Source of the DNA: Candidatus Opimibacter iunctus
GTDB lineage: Bacteria > Bacteroidota > Bacteroidia > Chitinophagales > Saprospiraceae
DNA: 64,000 nt
Reading direction: 5' to 3'
NCBI GenBank assembly: GCA_016716665.1
Contig: JADJVH010000014.1
Location: forward strand, 1-64,000
The first letter of the stretch is position 1. Every line of letters begins with the position of its first letter. This document shows, piece after piece, positions 1-13,400 of this stretch. Both the position numbers and the translations under genes were made by a program. The notes beneath the pieces are model-generated. The model was not told where the DNA came from, did no database searches, and worked only from the letters and a program-made list of their open reading frames with translations.

Positions 1-3000
1 GACGTATACTGATTGTACCGGAGCAACTGCTCAGTGGATATACACGTACACAGTCACCCCGCCTACAGCTACATTACCTGCAAATGGTAGTTCAACCGTA
101 GCCTGCATCAGTGATGCTCAAGTGCTGCCGACACCACCTGCAGTAAATAATTCATGCGGTGATCCATTAACAATCACAGGACCTGTTGTCAGCGCCGATC
201 CTGCTTGTTCAGGTACAAAGACATACACCTGGACATATACAGATTGCACCGGCACTTCATCCCAATGGGTGTACACCTATACTATAACTCCGCCAACCTT
301 TACCCTTCCTGCAGCAGGCAGTTCAACCGTAGCCTGCATCAGTGATGCACAAGTTATACCGACACCACCTGTGGTAAACAATTCATGTGGTACTCCATTG
401 GCGATCACCGGCCCTGTGGTAGGCGCGGATCCGCTGTGTTCTGGTCCGAAAACTTATACATGGACATATACAGATTGCACCGGAACTTCTGGTCAATGGG
501 TATATACCTATACGATACAACCATCTACATTTACCTTACCTGCCAATGGTAGTTCAACCGTTGCCTGCATCATTGATGCACAGACAGTACCAACTCCACC
601 GGTAGTCACGAATTCATGCGGTGATCCGGTAACACCTACAGGCCCTGTGGTGGGTGCGGATCCTGTTTGCTCAGGAACAAAAACCTATACCTGGACATAT
701 ACAGATTGCTCCGGGAATGCAAATCCATGGGTCTACACCTATACGATCACTGCGCCAACCTTTACACTACCTGCAGCAGGAAATTCAACTGTGGCTTGTA
801 TTAGTGACGCACAGGTAGTGCCGACACCACCTGTAGTCAATAATTCCTGCGGTACTCCGCTTTCGATTACCGGCCCTGTGGTTGGGGCAAATCCTGTTTG
901 TTCCGGAACTAAGACATATACCTGGACTTATACCGATTGTACCGGCACATCAGGACAATGGGTATATACCTACACGATCAGTCCACCGACCTTTACGCTT
1001 CCTGCAGCCGGAGGTTCGACAGTTGCTTGTATCAGCAATGCACAGGTAGTGCCAACACCACCCGTAGTTAACAATTCATGCGGTAACCCACTGACACTTA
1101 TAGCCCTGTAGTAGAAGGCAGATCCTGTGTGCTCTGGTACAAAAACATACACCTGGACATATACCGATTGTACCGGTACATCCGGACAATGGGTTTACAC
1201 TTATACCATCACCCCACCTACGGCAACTTTGCCTGCAAATGGTAGCTCGACCGTAGCATGTATCAGCAATGCACAGGTAGTGCCTACACCACCTGCAGTC
1301 AATAACTCATGTGGCGATCCACTGAGTATTACCGGCCCGGTCATTGGTGCGGATCCTGTGTGCTCCGGTACAAAAACGTATACCTGGACCTATACTGATT
1401 GCACGGGCTCAAATGCACAGTGGGTTTATACTTATACCATTACACCACCAACATTTACCTTGCCTGCAGCAGGTGGCTCGACCGTAGCCTGTATCAGTGG
1501 AGCACAGACAGTGCCGACACCACCAGTAGTCAATAATTCATGTGGTGATCCACTTACTTTAACCGGCCCTGTTGTTAGCGCAGATCCTGCATGTTCCGGT
1601 CCAAAGACATATACCTGGACGTATACCGATTGTACCGGCACATCAGGTCAATGGGTATATACCTATACGATTTCACCTCCAACGTTTACAATACCTGCTG
1701 CAGGAAGTTCTACGGTTCCTTGTATCGCTGATGCGCAAGTTGTACCTACACCACCTGTCGTCAATAATTCCTGTGGAACACCTCTTTCGGTTACAGGCCC
1801 AGTGGTTGGTGCAGATCCTGCTTGTTCCGGTCCAAAGACGTATACCTGGACCTATACAGATTGTACAGGTACTTCAGGACAATGGGTTTATACATACACA
1901 GTGTCTCCTTCAACTTTCACATTGCCGGCAAATGGCGGATCAACGGTGGCTTGTATCACTGATGCCCAGGTGATTCCAACACCACCTGTTGTCAACAATT
2001 CATGTGGAGTTCCAGTGACACCTACTGGCCCGGTCATAGGTGCTGATCCAGTATGTTCCGGTACTAAGACTTACACATGGACGTATACAGATTGTTCCGG
2101 CAATTCAAGTCCATGGGTATACACTTATACCATTACACCACCAATCTTTACATTACCAGCAGCTGGTGGATCAACGGTAGCTTGTATCAGTGATGCACAG
2201 GTAGTACCAACCCCACCTGTAGTCAATAATTCTTGCGGCACACCTCTTACTGTCACTGGCCCAGTAGTTAGTGCTAATCCAGCTTGCTCTGGCCCGAAGA
2301 CCTATACCTGGACCTATACTGATTGCACCGGTACATCTGCACAATGGGTTTATACGTATACTATCAGCCCACCAACTTTTACTTTACCAGCAGCTGGTGG
2401 ATCAACAGTAGCCTGTATCAGTGATGCGCAGATAGTACCCACGCCTCCTGTGGTCAATAATTCTTGTGGTGCGCCATTGACAATCACAGGTCCTGTGGTT
2501 GGCACTGATCCTCTGTGTTCCGGTACAAAAACATACACCTGGACATATACCGATTGTACAGGTACATCCGGACAATGGGTTTATACATATACTGTTACAC
2601 CACCTACTGCAACCTTGCCAGCTGATGGAGCATCAACAGTAGCCTGTATCAGTAATGCACAAGTTGTTCCTACTCCTCCAATAGTCAATAATTCTTGTGG
2701 CGATCCACTGAGCATCAGTGGTCCTGTAGTTGGTGCTGATCCAGTTTGTTCTGGTACTAAGACTTACACCTGGACCTATACAGATTGTACTGGTACATCT
2801 GCTCAATGGAATTACATATACACGATCACGCCGCCTACCTTTACCATGCCGGCACCGGGATCATCAACGGTCGCCTGTATCAGTGGAGCACAAGCTGTGC
2901 CATCACCTCCGGTGGTTAATAATTCCTGTGGAGCGCCGTTGGCCATTACTGGACCAGTAGTAGGAGCTGACCCAGCTTGTTCGGGCACCAAGACTTACAC

Positions 3001-6000
3001 ATGGACATATACAGATTGTACCGGCACAACTGGCCAATGGGTATACACCTATACGATATCTCCACCAACCTTCACACTGCCTGCAGCAGGCAGCTCCACA
3101 GTACCATGTATCGTTGATGCACAGGTTGTGCCAACGCCTCCGGTGGTCAATAACTCATGCGGTAATCCTTTGACTGTTACAGGCCCTGTAGTAGGAGCTG
3201 ATCCTGTGTGCTCAGGAGCTAAGACTTATACATGGACATACACTGATTGTACTGGTACATCAGGTCAATGGGTCTATACATACAATGTATCACCTCCAAC
3301 ATTTTCTGTACCCGCAAACGGCGGTTCGACAGTAAACTGTATCAGTGATGCACAAGTAGTACCAACACCTCCTGTGGTTGATAACTCATGTGGAAATCCT
3401 GTTTCCCCAACCGGCCCGGTCATTGGAGCTGATCCGGTATGCTCCGGCACAAAGACCTATACCTGGACGTATACTGATTGTTCAGGTAATTCAAGTCCAT
3501 GGGTGTATACCTATACGATTACACCACCGACATTTACATTGCCGGCAGCAGGCGGATCAACGGTAGCCTGTATCAGTGATGCACAAGTGGTTCCAACACC
3601 ACCTGTAGTCAATAACTCATGCGGCAGCGCACTGACCATCACCGGACCTGTCGTGGGAGCTAATCCGGTATGTTCAGGTACAAAGACCTATACCTGGACG
3701 TATACAGATTGTTCCGGTACTACCGGACAATGGGTATATACTTATACGATCAGTCCACCGACATTTACATTGCCGGCAGACGGTGGATCAACGGTCGCCT
3801 GTATCAGTGATGCGCAAGTGGTTCCAACGCCACCTGTAGTCAATAACTCATGCGGCAGCCCACTGACGATCACCGGACCTGTCGTGGGAGCTAATCCGGT
3901 ATGTTCAGGTACAAAGACCTATACATGGACATACACAGATTGTACGGGCACAACAGGCCAATGGGTATACACATACACTATTACTCCTCCTACAGCAACC
4001 CTCCCAGGTGCCGGTGGATCAACTGTAGCTTGTATCAGTAATGCACAAGTTGTTCCTACTCCTCCAATAGTTAATAATTCATGTGGCGATCCCCTGAGTA
4101 TTACGGGCCCGGTTATCGGGGCAGATCCTGTGTGTTCGGGAACAAAAACCTATACCTGGACGTATACAGATTGTACAGGGGCAACATCGCAGTGGGTTTA
4201 TACCTATACCATCACACCTCCTACATTTACATTACCGGCCAATGGCGGTTCAACAGTAGTCTGTATCAGTAATGCCCAAACTGTTCCGACTCCACCTACT
4301 GTCAACAATTCTTGTGGAGCTCCATTAACACTGACAGGACCAGTCATCAGTCCAGATCCTGCATGCTCAGGCACCAAGACCTACACCTGGACATATACAG
4401 ATTGTACAGGTACCAGTGGACAGTGGGTATACACATATACGATAAGCCCTCCAACATTTACTTTGCCTGTCGGGGGAAGTTCAACTGTGCCATGTATTGC
4501 TGATGCCCAGGTATTGCCAACACCACCGGTGGTGAATAACTCATGCGGAACGCCTCTGGCAATTACTGGTCCGGTCATTGGCCCTGATCCGGCTTGTTCG
4601 GGCCCCAAGACATACACCTGGACGTATACAGATTGCACGGGCACAACTGGCCAATGGGTATACACCTATACAGTATCGCCTCCGACATTTTCAGTTCCTG
4701 CAAACGGAGGTTCTACAGTGCCATGTATTATTGATGCCCAGATTGTTCCTACACCTCCCACAGTATTAAATTCATGTGGAAATCCGGTTACACCTACTGG
4801 TCCTGTGGTAGGTGCTGATCCGGTATGTTCAGGTACTAAAACGTATACATGGACCTATACAGATTGCTCTGGTAGTGCCAGTGTTTGGATATATACCTAT
4901 ACCATCAGCCAACCGACTTTTGTTTTGCCTGCTGATGATGGTCTGACGGTTTCATGTGTTGGGGATGCCCAGGCAATTCCGATTCCACCATCAGTAGACA
5001 ACTCATGCGGGGCTCCTTTGACTGTCACTGGTCCGGTGATTGGTCCTGATCCGGTATGTTCCGGACCGAAGACTTACACCTGGACTTATACCGATTGTAC
5101 CGGTACAACAGGTGATTGGGTATATACCTATACGGTCAGCCCACCCGCATTTACACTTCCTGCAGACGGGGGTTCTACAGTAGCATGTATAAGTGATGCA
5201 CAGTTACTACCTACTCCACCTGCAGTCAATAATTCATGTGGCGATCCATTGTCTCTTACAGGTCCGGTGATTGGATCCGATCCGGTGTGCTCAGGCACTA
5301 AGACTTACACATGGACATACACAGATTGCACCGGTACATCCGGCCAATGGGTGTATACCTATACTATTAACCCACCTACAGTCACTATGCCAGCTAATGG
5401 CGGATCGACTGTGGCTTGTATTATTGATGCCCAGGTAGTGCCAACTCCTCCGGTGGTGATTAACTCCTGTGGTGCTCCATTGACAGTCACCGGCCCTGTG
5501 GTAGGTCCGGATCCGGTATGTTCCGGAACGAAGACCTATACCTGGAGTTATACAGATTGCACAGGAGCGACTCAACCATGGGTCTATACGTATACGATCA
5601 ACCCACCTTCAGCCACATTGCCACCTAATGGAGGCTCCACTGTTGCTTGTATCAGCGCTGCACAGACAGTACCAACTCCACCTGTAGTTAATAATTCATG
5701 TGGCAACCCACTAGCCATCACTGGTCCTGTGGTAGGTGCTGATCCGGTATGCTCAGGCACAAAGACCTATACCTGGACTTATACTGACTGCACAGGCTCT
5801 TCAGGGCAATGGGTATATACTTATACGATTACTCCTCCAACCTTTACATTACCTGCCGGGGGTGGATCAACTGTGCCATGTATCAGTGATGCACAGACGG
5901 TACCCACACCACCTGTGGTCAATAATTCCTGTGGTTCTCCAGTGGCAGTGACCGGTCCTGTGATCGGAACTGATCCGGTATGTTCAGGTACCAAGACATA

Positions 6001-7452
6001 TACCTGGACGTACACAGATTGTACAGGTACTTCAGGACAGTGGGTTTATACCTATACTGTTTCACCTCCGACATTCACTGTTCCTGCAAATAGCGGTTCA
6101 ACAGTTCCATGTATCATCGATGCCCAGGTAGTACCAACGCCACCTGTGGTCAATAATTCATGCGGAAACCCCGTTACACCAACCGGCCCTGTGGTTGGTG
6201 CTGATCCGGTATGTTCAGGCACCAAGACTTATACCTGGACGTATACAGATTGTTCAGGGAATGCAAACCTTTGGGTCTATACCTATACGATCAGCGCACC
6301 AACCTTTGTGCTTCCCGCCAATGGTGGTTCAACCGTATCCTGTATTACAGATGCCCAGGCAATACCTACACCACCTTCTGTAGACAATTCATGTGGTAAT
6401 CCAATGACCATCACCGGTCCGGTTATAGGACCTGATCCAGCATGTTCCGGACCGAAGACGTATACCTGGACTTATACCGATTGTACTGGTACATTCGGGC
6501 AATGGGTTTACACTTATACGATAAGCCCGCCAGCATTTACTTTGCCACCTGATGATGGGTCGACTGTATCATGCGTGAGTGATGCCCAGGCTATTCCGAC
6601 ACCACCAGCTGTAAATAATTCATGTGGGACACCTCTCATAATCACTGGCCCGACGATTGATCCTGATCCGGTTTGTTCTGGCACGAAGTCGTATATCTGG
6701 GAGTATAAAGATTGTACCGGTGCCACCTTGGAGTGGGCATACACGTATACTATTACCCCTCCATCCAGTTCATTACCGCCAGATGGTAGTTCCACAGTGG
6801 CGTGTATCAGTGATGCACAAGTGATACCTACGCCACCTGGTGCAACCAATTCATGCGGAGATCCACTTACCGTCACAGGACCTGTGGTGAGTGCAGATCC
6901 GGCATGCTCTGGCACAAAGGTGTACACCTGGACTTTTACAGATTGCACAGGCGCATCTCAGGACTGGACATACACCTATACGATATCACCTCCCACATTT
7001 ACTTTGCCTGCAAACGGTGGTTCGACAGTGGCTTGTATCGGCGATGCACAGACATTACCTGTGCCACCACCTGTTACCAATTCATGTGGTGCGCCATTGA
7101 CACAGACAGGCCCTGTCATTGGTGCTGATCCGGTTTGTTCAGGCACTAAGACTTATACCTGGACCTTTACGGATTGCACAGGTACTTCAGGTCAATGGGT
7201 TTATACATATACCATTAGTGCACCAACCTTCACGCTGCCTCCAAATGGTGGTTCTACGGTAGCTTGCGCCAGTGATGCCCAGGTGATCCCAACAGCTCCT
7301 GTAGTCAATAATAGTTGTGGTACCCCATTGACTTTGTCAGGTCCAGTGGTCAGCGCAGATCCTGCTTGTTCAGGTACAAAGACATACACATTTACCTATA
7401 CAGATTGTGCAGGAGGATCAGCGCTATGGATATACACCTATACCATTACGGG
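1..7452 (+). repeat. Tandem 231-bp (77-residue) coding repeat, 32 full units, with 1386-bp higher-order period
   Basis: Each unit runs FTLPA..GSTVACISDAQ, PTPPVVNNSCG, TGPVVGADPVCSGTK, TYTWTYTDCTG, QWVYTYT and carries four conserved cysteines. The Leu codon of the LP motif is at 74 in the first full unit and 7235 in the last: 7161 bp, exactly 31 x 231, so no net length drift has accumulated. A variant unit (..PVTPTGPV.., TDCSGN.., W) recurs at markers 630, 2016, 3402, 4788 and 6174, each 1386 bp apart, i.e. every sixth unit. The last four or so units are the most diverged. The unit resembles extracellular beta-sandwich repeats by composition, but I do not recognise a named family. Confidence 0.95.
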
Positions 7453-10400
7453 TGATACAGGCCCTGTATTCTCTGCCCCTCCGGCAGATGTATCTGTTCC
7501 TTGTGTGGCAGATATCCCTGCAATGATCAGCTTGACCTATACCAATGATTGCAGCGGTGGTGGGTCAGTAGTAGGTACAGATTCTCCTTTGAGTGGTTCT
7601 TGTCCTGCAACGATCACGCGCACCTGGACAGTGACTGATGCATGTGGTAATGCAGCCACAGTGACTCAATTGATTACAGTCAATGACAACATACCTCCGA
7701 CAGCATCAAATCCTCCATCTATCGTGGTTTCAGGTTGCAATATGCCAGTACCTGCCCCGGATATCTCCTTCATTACCGATGCAGCTGACAATTGCAGTGT
7801 GCCAGTTGTTGCATTTGCAGGTGATGTCACTAACCTGGTTGGATGCACGGAAACTACCACAAGATCATTTACGGTAACGGATGCATGCAATAATAGCATC
7901 ACCGTAACGCAGCTCATTACACGAACAGTGGATACAACACCACCAGTGTTTACAAATCCACCTGCGGATATTTCATATGCTTGTATCAACCAGGTTCCAC
8001 CAATGGCTGACCTCGCATATACGGACAATTGCAGTCCGTCGGGTACTGTAATGGGTACTGAGACCGGACCAAGTGGAAATCCACTCACCATAACAAGGAC
8101 CTGGACGTTTACTGACGCATGTGGCAATCCTGTTACATATACCCAGACGATAACCATCACTGAACTGGTTACCACGAACAATATTGTTGATGATGCGTGT
8201 GATGGAGATACATACACCTTGCCAGATGGAAGTACGACTACTGTAGGAGGACTCTTCGGTCCCTATACATTTACGGGATCCAATGGTTGCGATTCAATAG
8301 TCAATGTAGATCTGACATTCCATATGCCTAATACAGGTAGTGAAACATATAACGGTTGTGCCGGTGATGGATATAGTGTTACTGTCGGAGGTACCGTCTA
8401 CAATGAAGGAAATCCTTCAGGTACAGAAGTACTGACCAATAGTTTTGGCTGCGACTCCATTGTCACTATAGATCTGATGTATGGGTTAGCTGGTTCAGGG
8501 AATGAAAACTATATTGGTTGCAGCGGCGATGGTTATTCAGTTGTCGTTGGGGGCACAACTTATAATGAAGGACTTCCTTTCGGCACAGAGACACTTACAG
8601 GGATCAACGGATGTGACTCTGTAGTAACTGTATTACTTGTCTTTAACCCTACCTCGACTGGAACTGAAACTTATTCCGGTTGCCAGGGTGATGGGTATTC
8701 TGTTGTTGTTAATGGCAATACGTATGACGAAACTACACCGAATGGAGTGGAAGTCCTGACCGGATACCAGGGTTGTGATTCCACGGTTACGATCACGCTC
8801 ACTTTTGCCCCTGCAGGCTTTGGTAACGAGAGCTATAGCGGTTGTACCGGAGACGGATACACAATTGTGGTCAATGGTACCACCTATGACGAAAGCAATC
8901 CAATTGGGATTGAAACATTCCCAGGTTCAGGTGGTTGTGATTCAACAGTGACTATCAATTTGACTTTCAACCAAACATCTTCGGGCGATGAAACGTATTC
9001 CGGATGTGCGGGAGATGGATACAGTGTTGTGGTTGGAGGTACATTATACAATGAGGCTAATCCAACCGGAACAGAAACCTTGACCAATGTTTTTGGCTGT
9101 GATTCTATAGTAGATATTAATCTTGCTTTTGCACCAAATAGTACAGGAATTGAATCGTATTCAGGTTGTCAGAATGATGGCTATTCAGTGGTAGTCAACG
9201 GAACAATCTATGATGAGAGTAACCCAACAGGTACTGAGACCCTGGTCAATGCTGCGGGATGCGATTCTGTAGTAACCATTTCGCTGGTTTTTGCTCGGCA
9301 GGAATGGGGACTGAGACTCACATGGTTGCGAAGGTGACGGATACAGTGTGATCGTTAATGGTACAACCTATGATGAAAATAATCCGTCAGGCACTGAGTC
9401 ATTCCCTGGACCTAATGGGTGTGATTCGATTGTAAATATTGACCTTACCTTTTCTCCGGTACTGTTTGGTATGGAAAATTATTCAGGATGTATAGGTGAT
9501 GGCTATAGTATAGTTGTAAATGGTACTGTCTATGATGAATTTAATCCTGCAGGCACAGAGACACTGATATCATCCTTGGGTTGTGATTCTATTGTGGACA
9601 TTGATCTTTCCTTCAGTCCGACTTTGATGGGAGATGAAACCTATAGCGGTTGTTCAGGGGATGGCTATACTGTCATTGTCAACGGCACCATCTATGATGA
9701 AAGCAATCCTACAGGTACAGAGACTATTACTGGGGCAGGTTGTGATTCTTTAGTCAGTATTGATCTTAATTTTGCTCCAGTTGATGTGGCAATGATCACG
9801 GCTCTTGGACCTTTATGTACTGAGGCGGGCGTGCAAACACTTGCTGCCTTACCACCAGGTGGCACCTGGTCAGGAGCAGTTTCCAGCGATCAGTTTGATC
9901 CGGCCACTTTAGGCAATGGTACCCATGAAGTAATTTATACATCACCTGCGGGGCCATGCCAGACAGCAGATACGATTCAGGTGGTAGTTTATGAGATGGT
10001 ACTGTCGTGTCAGAAACTCCAGGATGAAACTTCGCCGGGAGCGAACGATGGACGGGCTGAAATCACCATCTCCGGTGGAATGCCTCCTTATGATATTACT
10101 TGGACAGGACCGACTCCGGGGTCAATTATGCTGGCTGCTGATGGCAATTTTGTGATCTCATCACTTGCCCCTGGCCCTTATACAGTTGAAGTGGTTGATG
10201 CAACAGGCTGCACGACTACATGCCAGTTTTTCATCATCAGTGGTGTGCCATGTGACCTGGTGATTGATGACATTTCCATTCAGAATGCTACCTGCTCAGG
10301 GGTCGAAGACGGAGTTATTACTGTGACTGCGAGCAGCTCAATGCCACCTCTTCAATATTCATTGGATGGTGATCCTTATGTCAGCACCAATGTATTTACC

Positions 10401-13400
10401 ATGGTAGCTCCCGGAACGCATACGATCTCAGTACTGGATGCAGCAAATTGTGCAGTGAGCCAGATTGTTTTTGTGGATATGGGTCCAAGCCCTGTATTAG
10501 GGATTGATCAGATCGTAGATGCATCGTGTGGCGTCAATAATGGGTCAATAGATGTAAATGTCACAGGCGGATCCTCGCCATACAATTATTCCATTGACGG
10601 TATAGTCTATGGGTTCTCTGATTTGTTCCCGGGACTTTTTGCCGGCAATTACCAGATATACCTGATTGATAATGCAGGTTGTACAGATACAATTCCAGCT
10701 ACCGTTATCGCTTCAGGAGCACCGGTAATCACCAGTATAGATATCGAGGACTCTTCCTGTGGCAATTCGGATGGCTCGATCACCATTAATGCAACAGGGG
10801 GTCAGGGTACGCTGATGTACTCCATTGATGGTGGAGCTACATTCCAGTCCTCTAATTTCTTTGATAATCTGCCAGCCGGAGTTTATCCAATTGTGGTGCA
10901 GGACGATGCCGGTTGTCCGGTCAATGGTACTGCCACATTACAGGATATAGGCGCACCTGTCATCGATCCTATTAACATAACGCCTACTTCCTGTGGTGCC
11001 TCCGATGGCTCCATCACTATCATAGCGACAGGTACAGGGACTTTGCAGTATTCTATCAATGGCGGTGCTTCATTCCAGAACAGCAATGTCTTTACAGGCC
11101 TTCCGGTCGGTACTTATCCGATTGTAGTTAGGGATGGCAATGGCTGCTTAGCTACTTCGTTAGCCAATGTTGGTACGACTAATGGTCCACAGATCACAGA
11201 TGTCAACAGTACAAATACAAGTTGTGGAGAACCTAACGGATCAATAGAAATCATTGCTTCAGGTGGATCAGGTACGCTGATGTATTCTATTGATGGCGGG
11301 GCTACCTTTGAGATCTTCAATATTTTCACGGATTTGCCTGATGGAGATTATGACATTGTCGTCAAGGATGATAATGACTGTGAAGCCACAGACTTTGTGA
11401 CGATTGCGCCATCATCAGGCCCTGATTTTGATGTGTATATCACGCCTGCACATTGTGGGCTAGCTGATGGCTGCATCGAGTTGGATGGTTTTGACGGACA
11501 AGGCCCATACACATATTCCATGACCGGTCTTCCTCCATTTAGTCCGGTGTTCCAATTCTGCAATAAAGTTTCAGATTTCTATACTGTTGCGATTAAAGAT
11601 GCCAATGGATGTATTCATGAAGAGGATGTATTTCTTTATGAAGCTCCCGAACCCAATATAACCGGAATCATTTCCACCAATCCGCTCTGTGGGGAGACTA
11701 CAGGTATGATTTTAGTCAATGCTACCGGTGTAGGGCTTATGTATTCCAAGCAATTGCCGGTGTACCAGGATTCAAACAAATTTGTAAATGTATTGCCTGG
11801 TACCTATACGATTACAGTCAGAGATTCATTCGGTTGTACCGATACGGGCATGGCAGTCATCACAGCTACTCCGACACCTATACTCAGCCTTGATACCACC
11901 AGTTCGCAATGCGGAATGAATACTGGAATTATTACTGCAACAGCTACAGGAGGCGTAACGCCCTATCAGTACAAATTAAATAACGGGGCATTCGGAAACA
12001 ACAATGTTTTCAGTGGCCTCGGAGCCGGCACATATACAGTAATTGTACGCGGCAACAATGGATGTACGGATACCGTGACAGTTGATATTATTTCAGTAGG
12101 TACACAGACAGGCGCGCTTGATGATTCATTCTGTGCAGGGGGAAGTTATACGATTGATGGCAATACCTATACATCACCCGGTGTCTATACCATATCCATT
12201 ACCGGTGGTGCTTCAAACGGATGTGACAGTGTACTTACCCTGACACTGACTGAAGACCCACTCATAGAGAAGGAAATCACGGAATCGATTTGTGCCGGAG
12301 GTGTATACACTTACAATGGAGTGGATTATACTATTGAGAATTTATATGTCCTGGATACACTGCCGGCAGCAGTAGGTTGTGATTCGATATTAATCCTTAA
12401 CCTGATTGTCAATCCTCTTGAAACAACATATATCGATACATTTATCTGTACCGGTGGCATGATTACGATTGGTGGAATAGATTACACTTCTGCGGGCACA
12501 TATCTGATCGATACGATCTCTGCAGCTGTTGGTTGTGATTCAGTGAGGTTCCTGCGCCTATCCGTAGCGGACTACAATCAGAATCTTGTGACCGCATCTA
12601 TATGCCAGGGAGATACCTTTACCATCAATGGTATCGACTATACCATGACCGGATTGTATGTGGTGGATACGCTGGCGGGTCCAAACAGTTGCGATACCAT
12701 CCTGTCATTAGATCTTACGGTCAATCCTTTACCAACGGCTGATGCAGGAGCGGATCAGTTGCTGGATTGTCAGTCACAGACAGTCACCCTTGACGGAAGT
12801 GGCACTGGTGGAAGCCCGTTATGGACAGGGCCTGGAATCAATGCCGGAAATGAAAATCAGTTTACGCCTGATGTGACCCAGCCTGGCACTTATTATCTCA
12901 CCGTCACTTCTCCTCAGAATTGTACTGCGGTTGATTCGGTAGTAGTCAGCCTTGATCCTGCTACTGTCATTGCAGATGCAGGGCCGGATGCATTCTTCAG
13001 CTGTGATATTGATACGGTCATCCTTCAGGCAGGACCATTGGGACCTGATTATACTTACCAATGGACAGGCCCGGGTATCAATGCATCAAACGAACATTCG
13101 CCAAATCCAATCATCACTGAGCCAGGGATGTATACCCTGGTGGTGACCAATACAGTCACGCAGTGTGTATCCGCACCGGATGTAGTGGATATCACAGATA
13201 TCAGTGTAGTCATCATAGCGATCATCCAGGATCCGGAAAATCCGATCAATTGCTATATCACATCGGTAGATCTCGATGCTACCGGCTCCTCTGTCGGGCC
13301 TAATATTGTATATACCTGGTTTGATGCCGAAGGCCATCTCGTCAGCAGCTCTCCGGGCTTCCCGGTCACTTCCGGTGGTATGTTTACCCTTATCGTAGAA

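Noticed and set aside
1..7452. Regular short-unit repeats that could be taken for a CRISPR array
   Set aside because: The units are 231 bp, fully coding in one frame and similar over their whole length; there are no unique spacers of CRISPR size and no cas genes.
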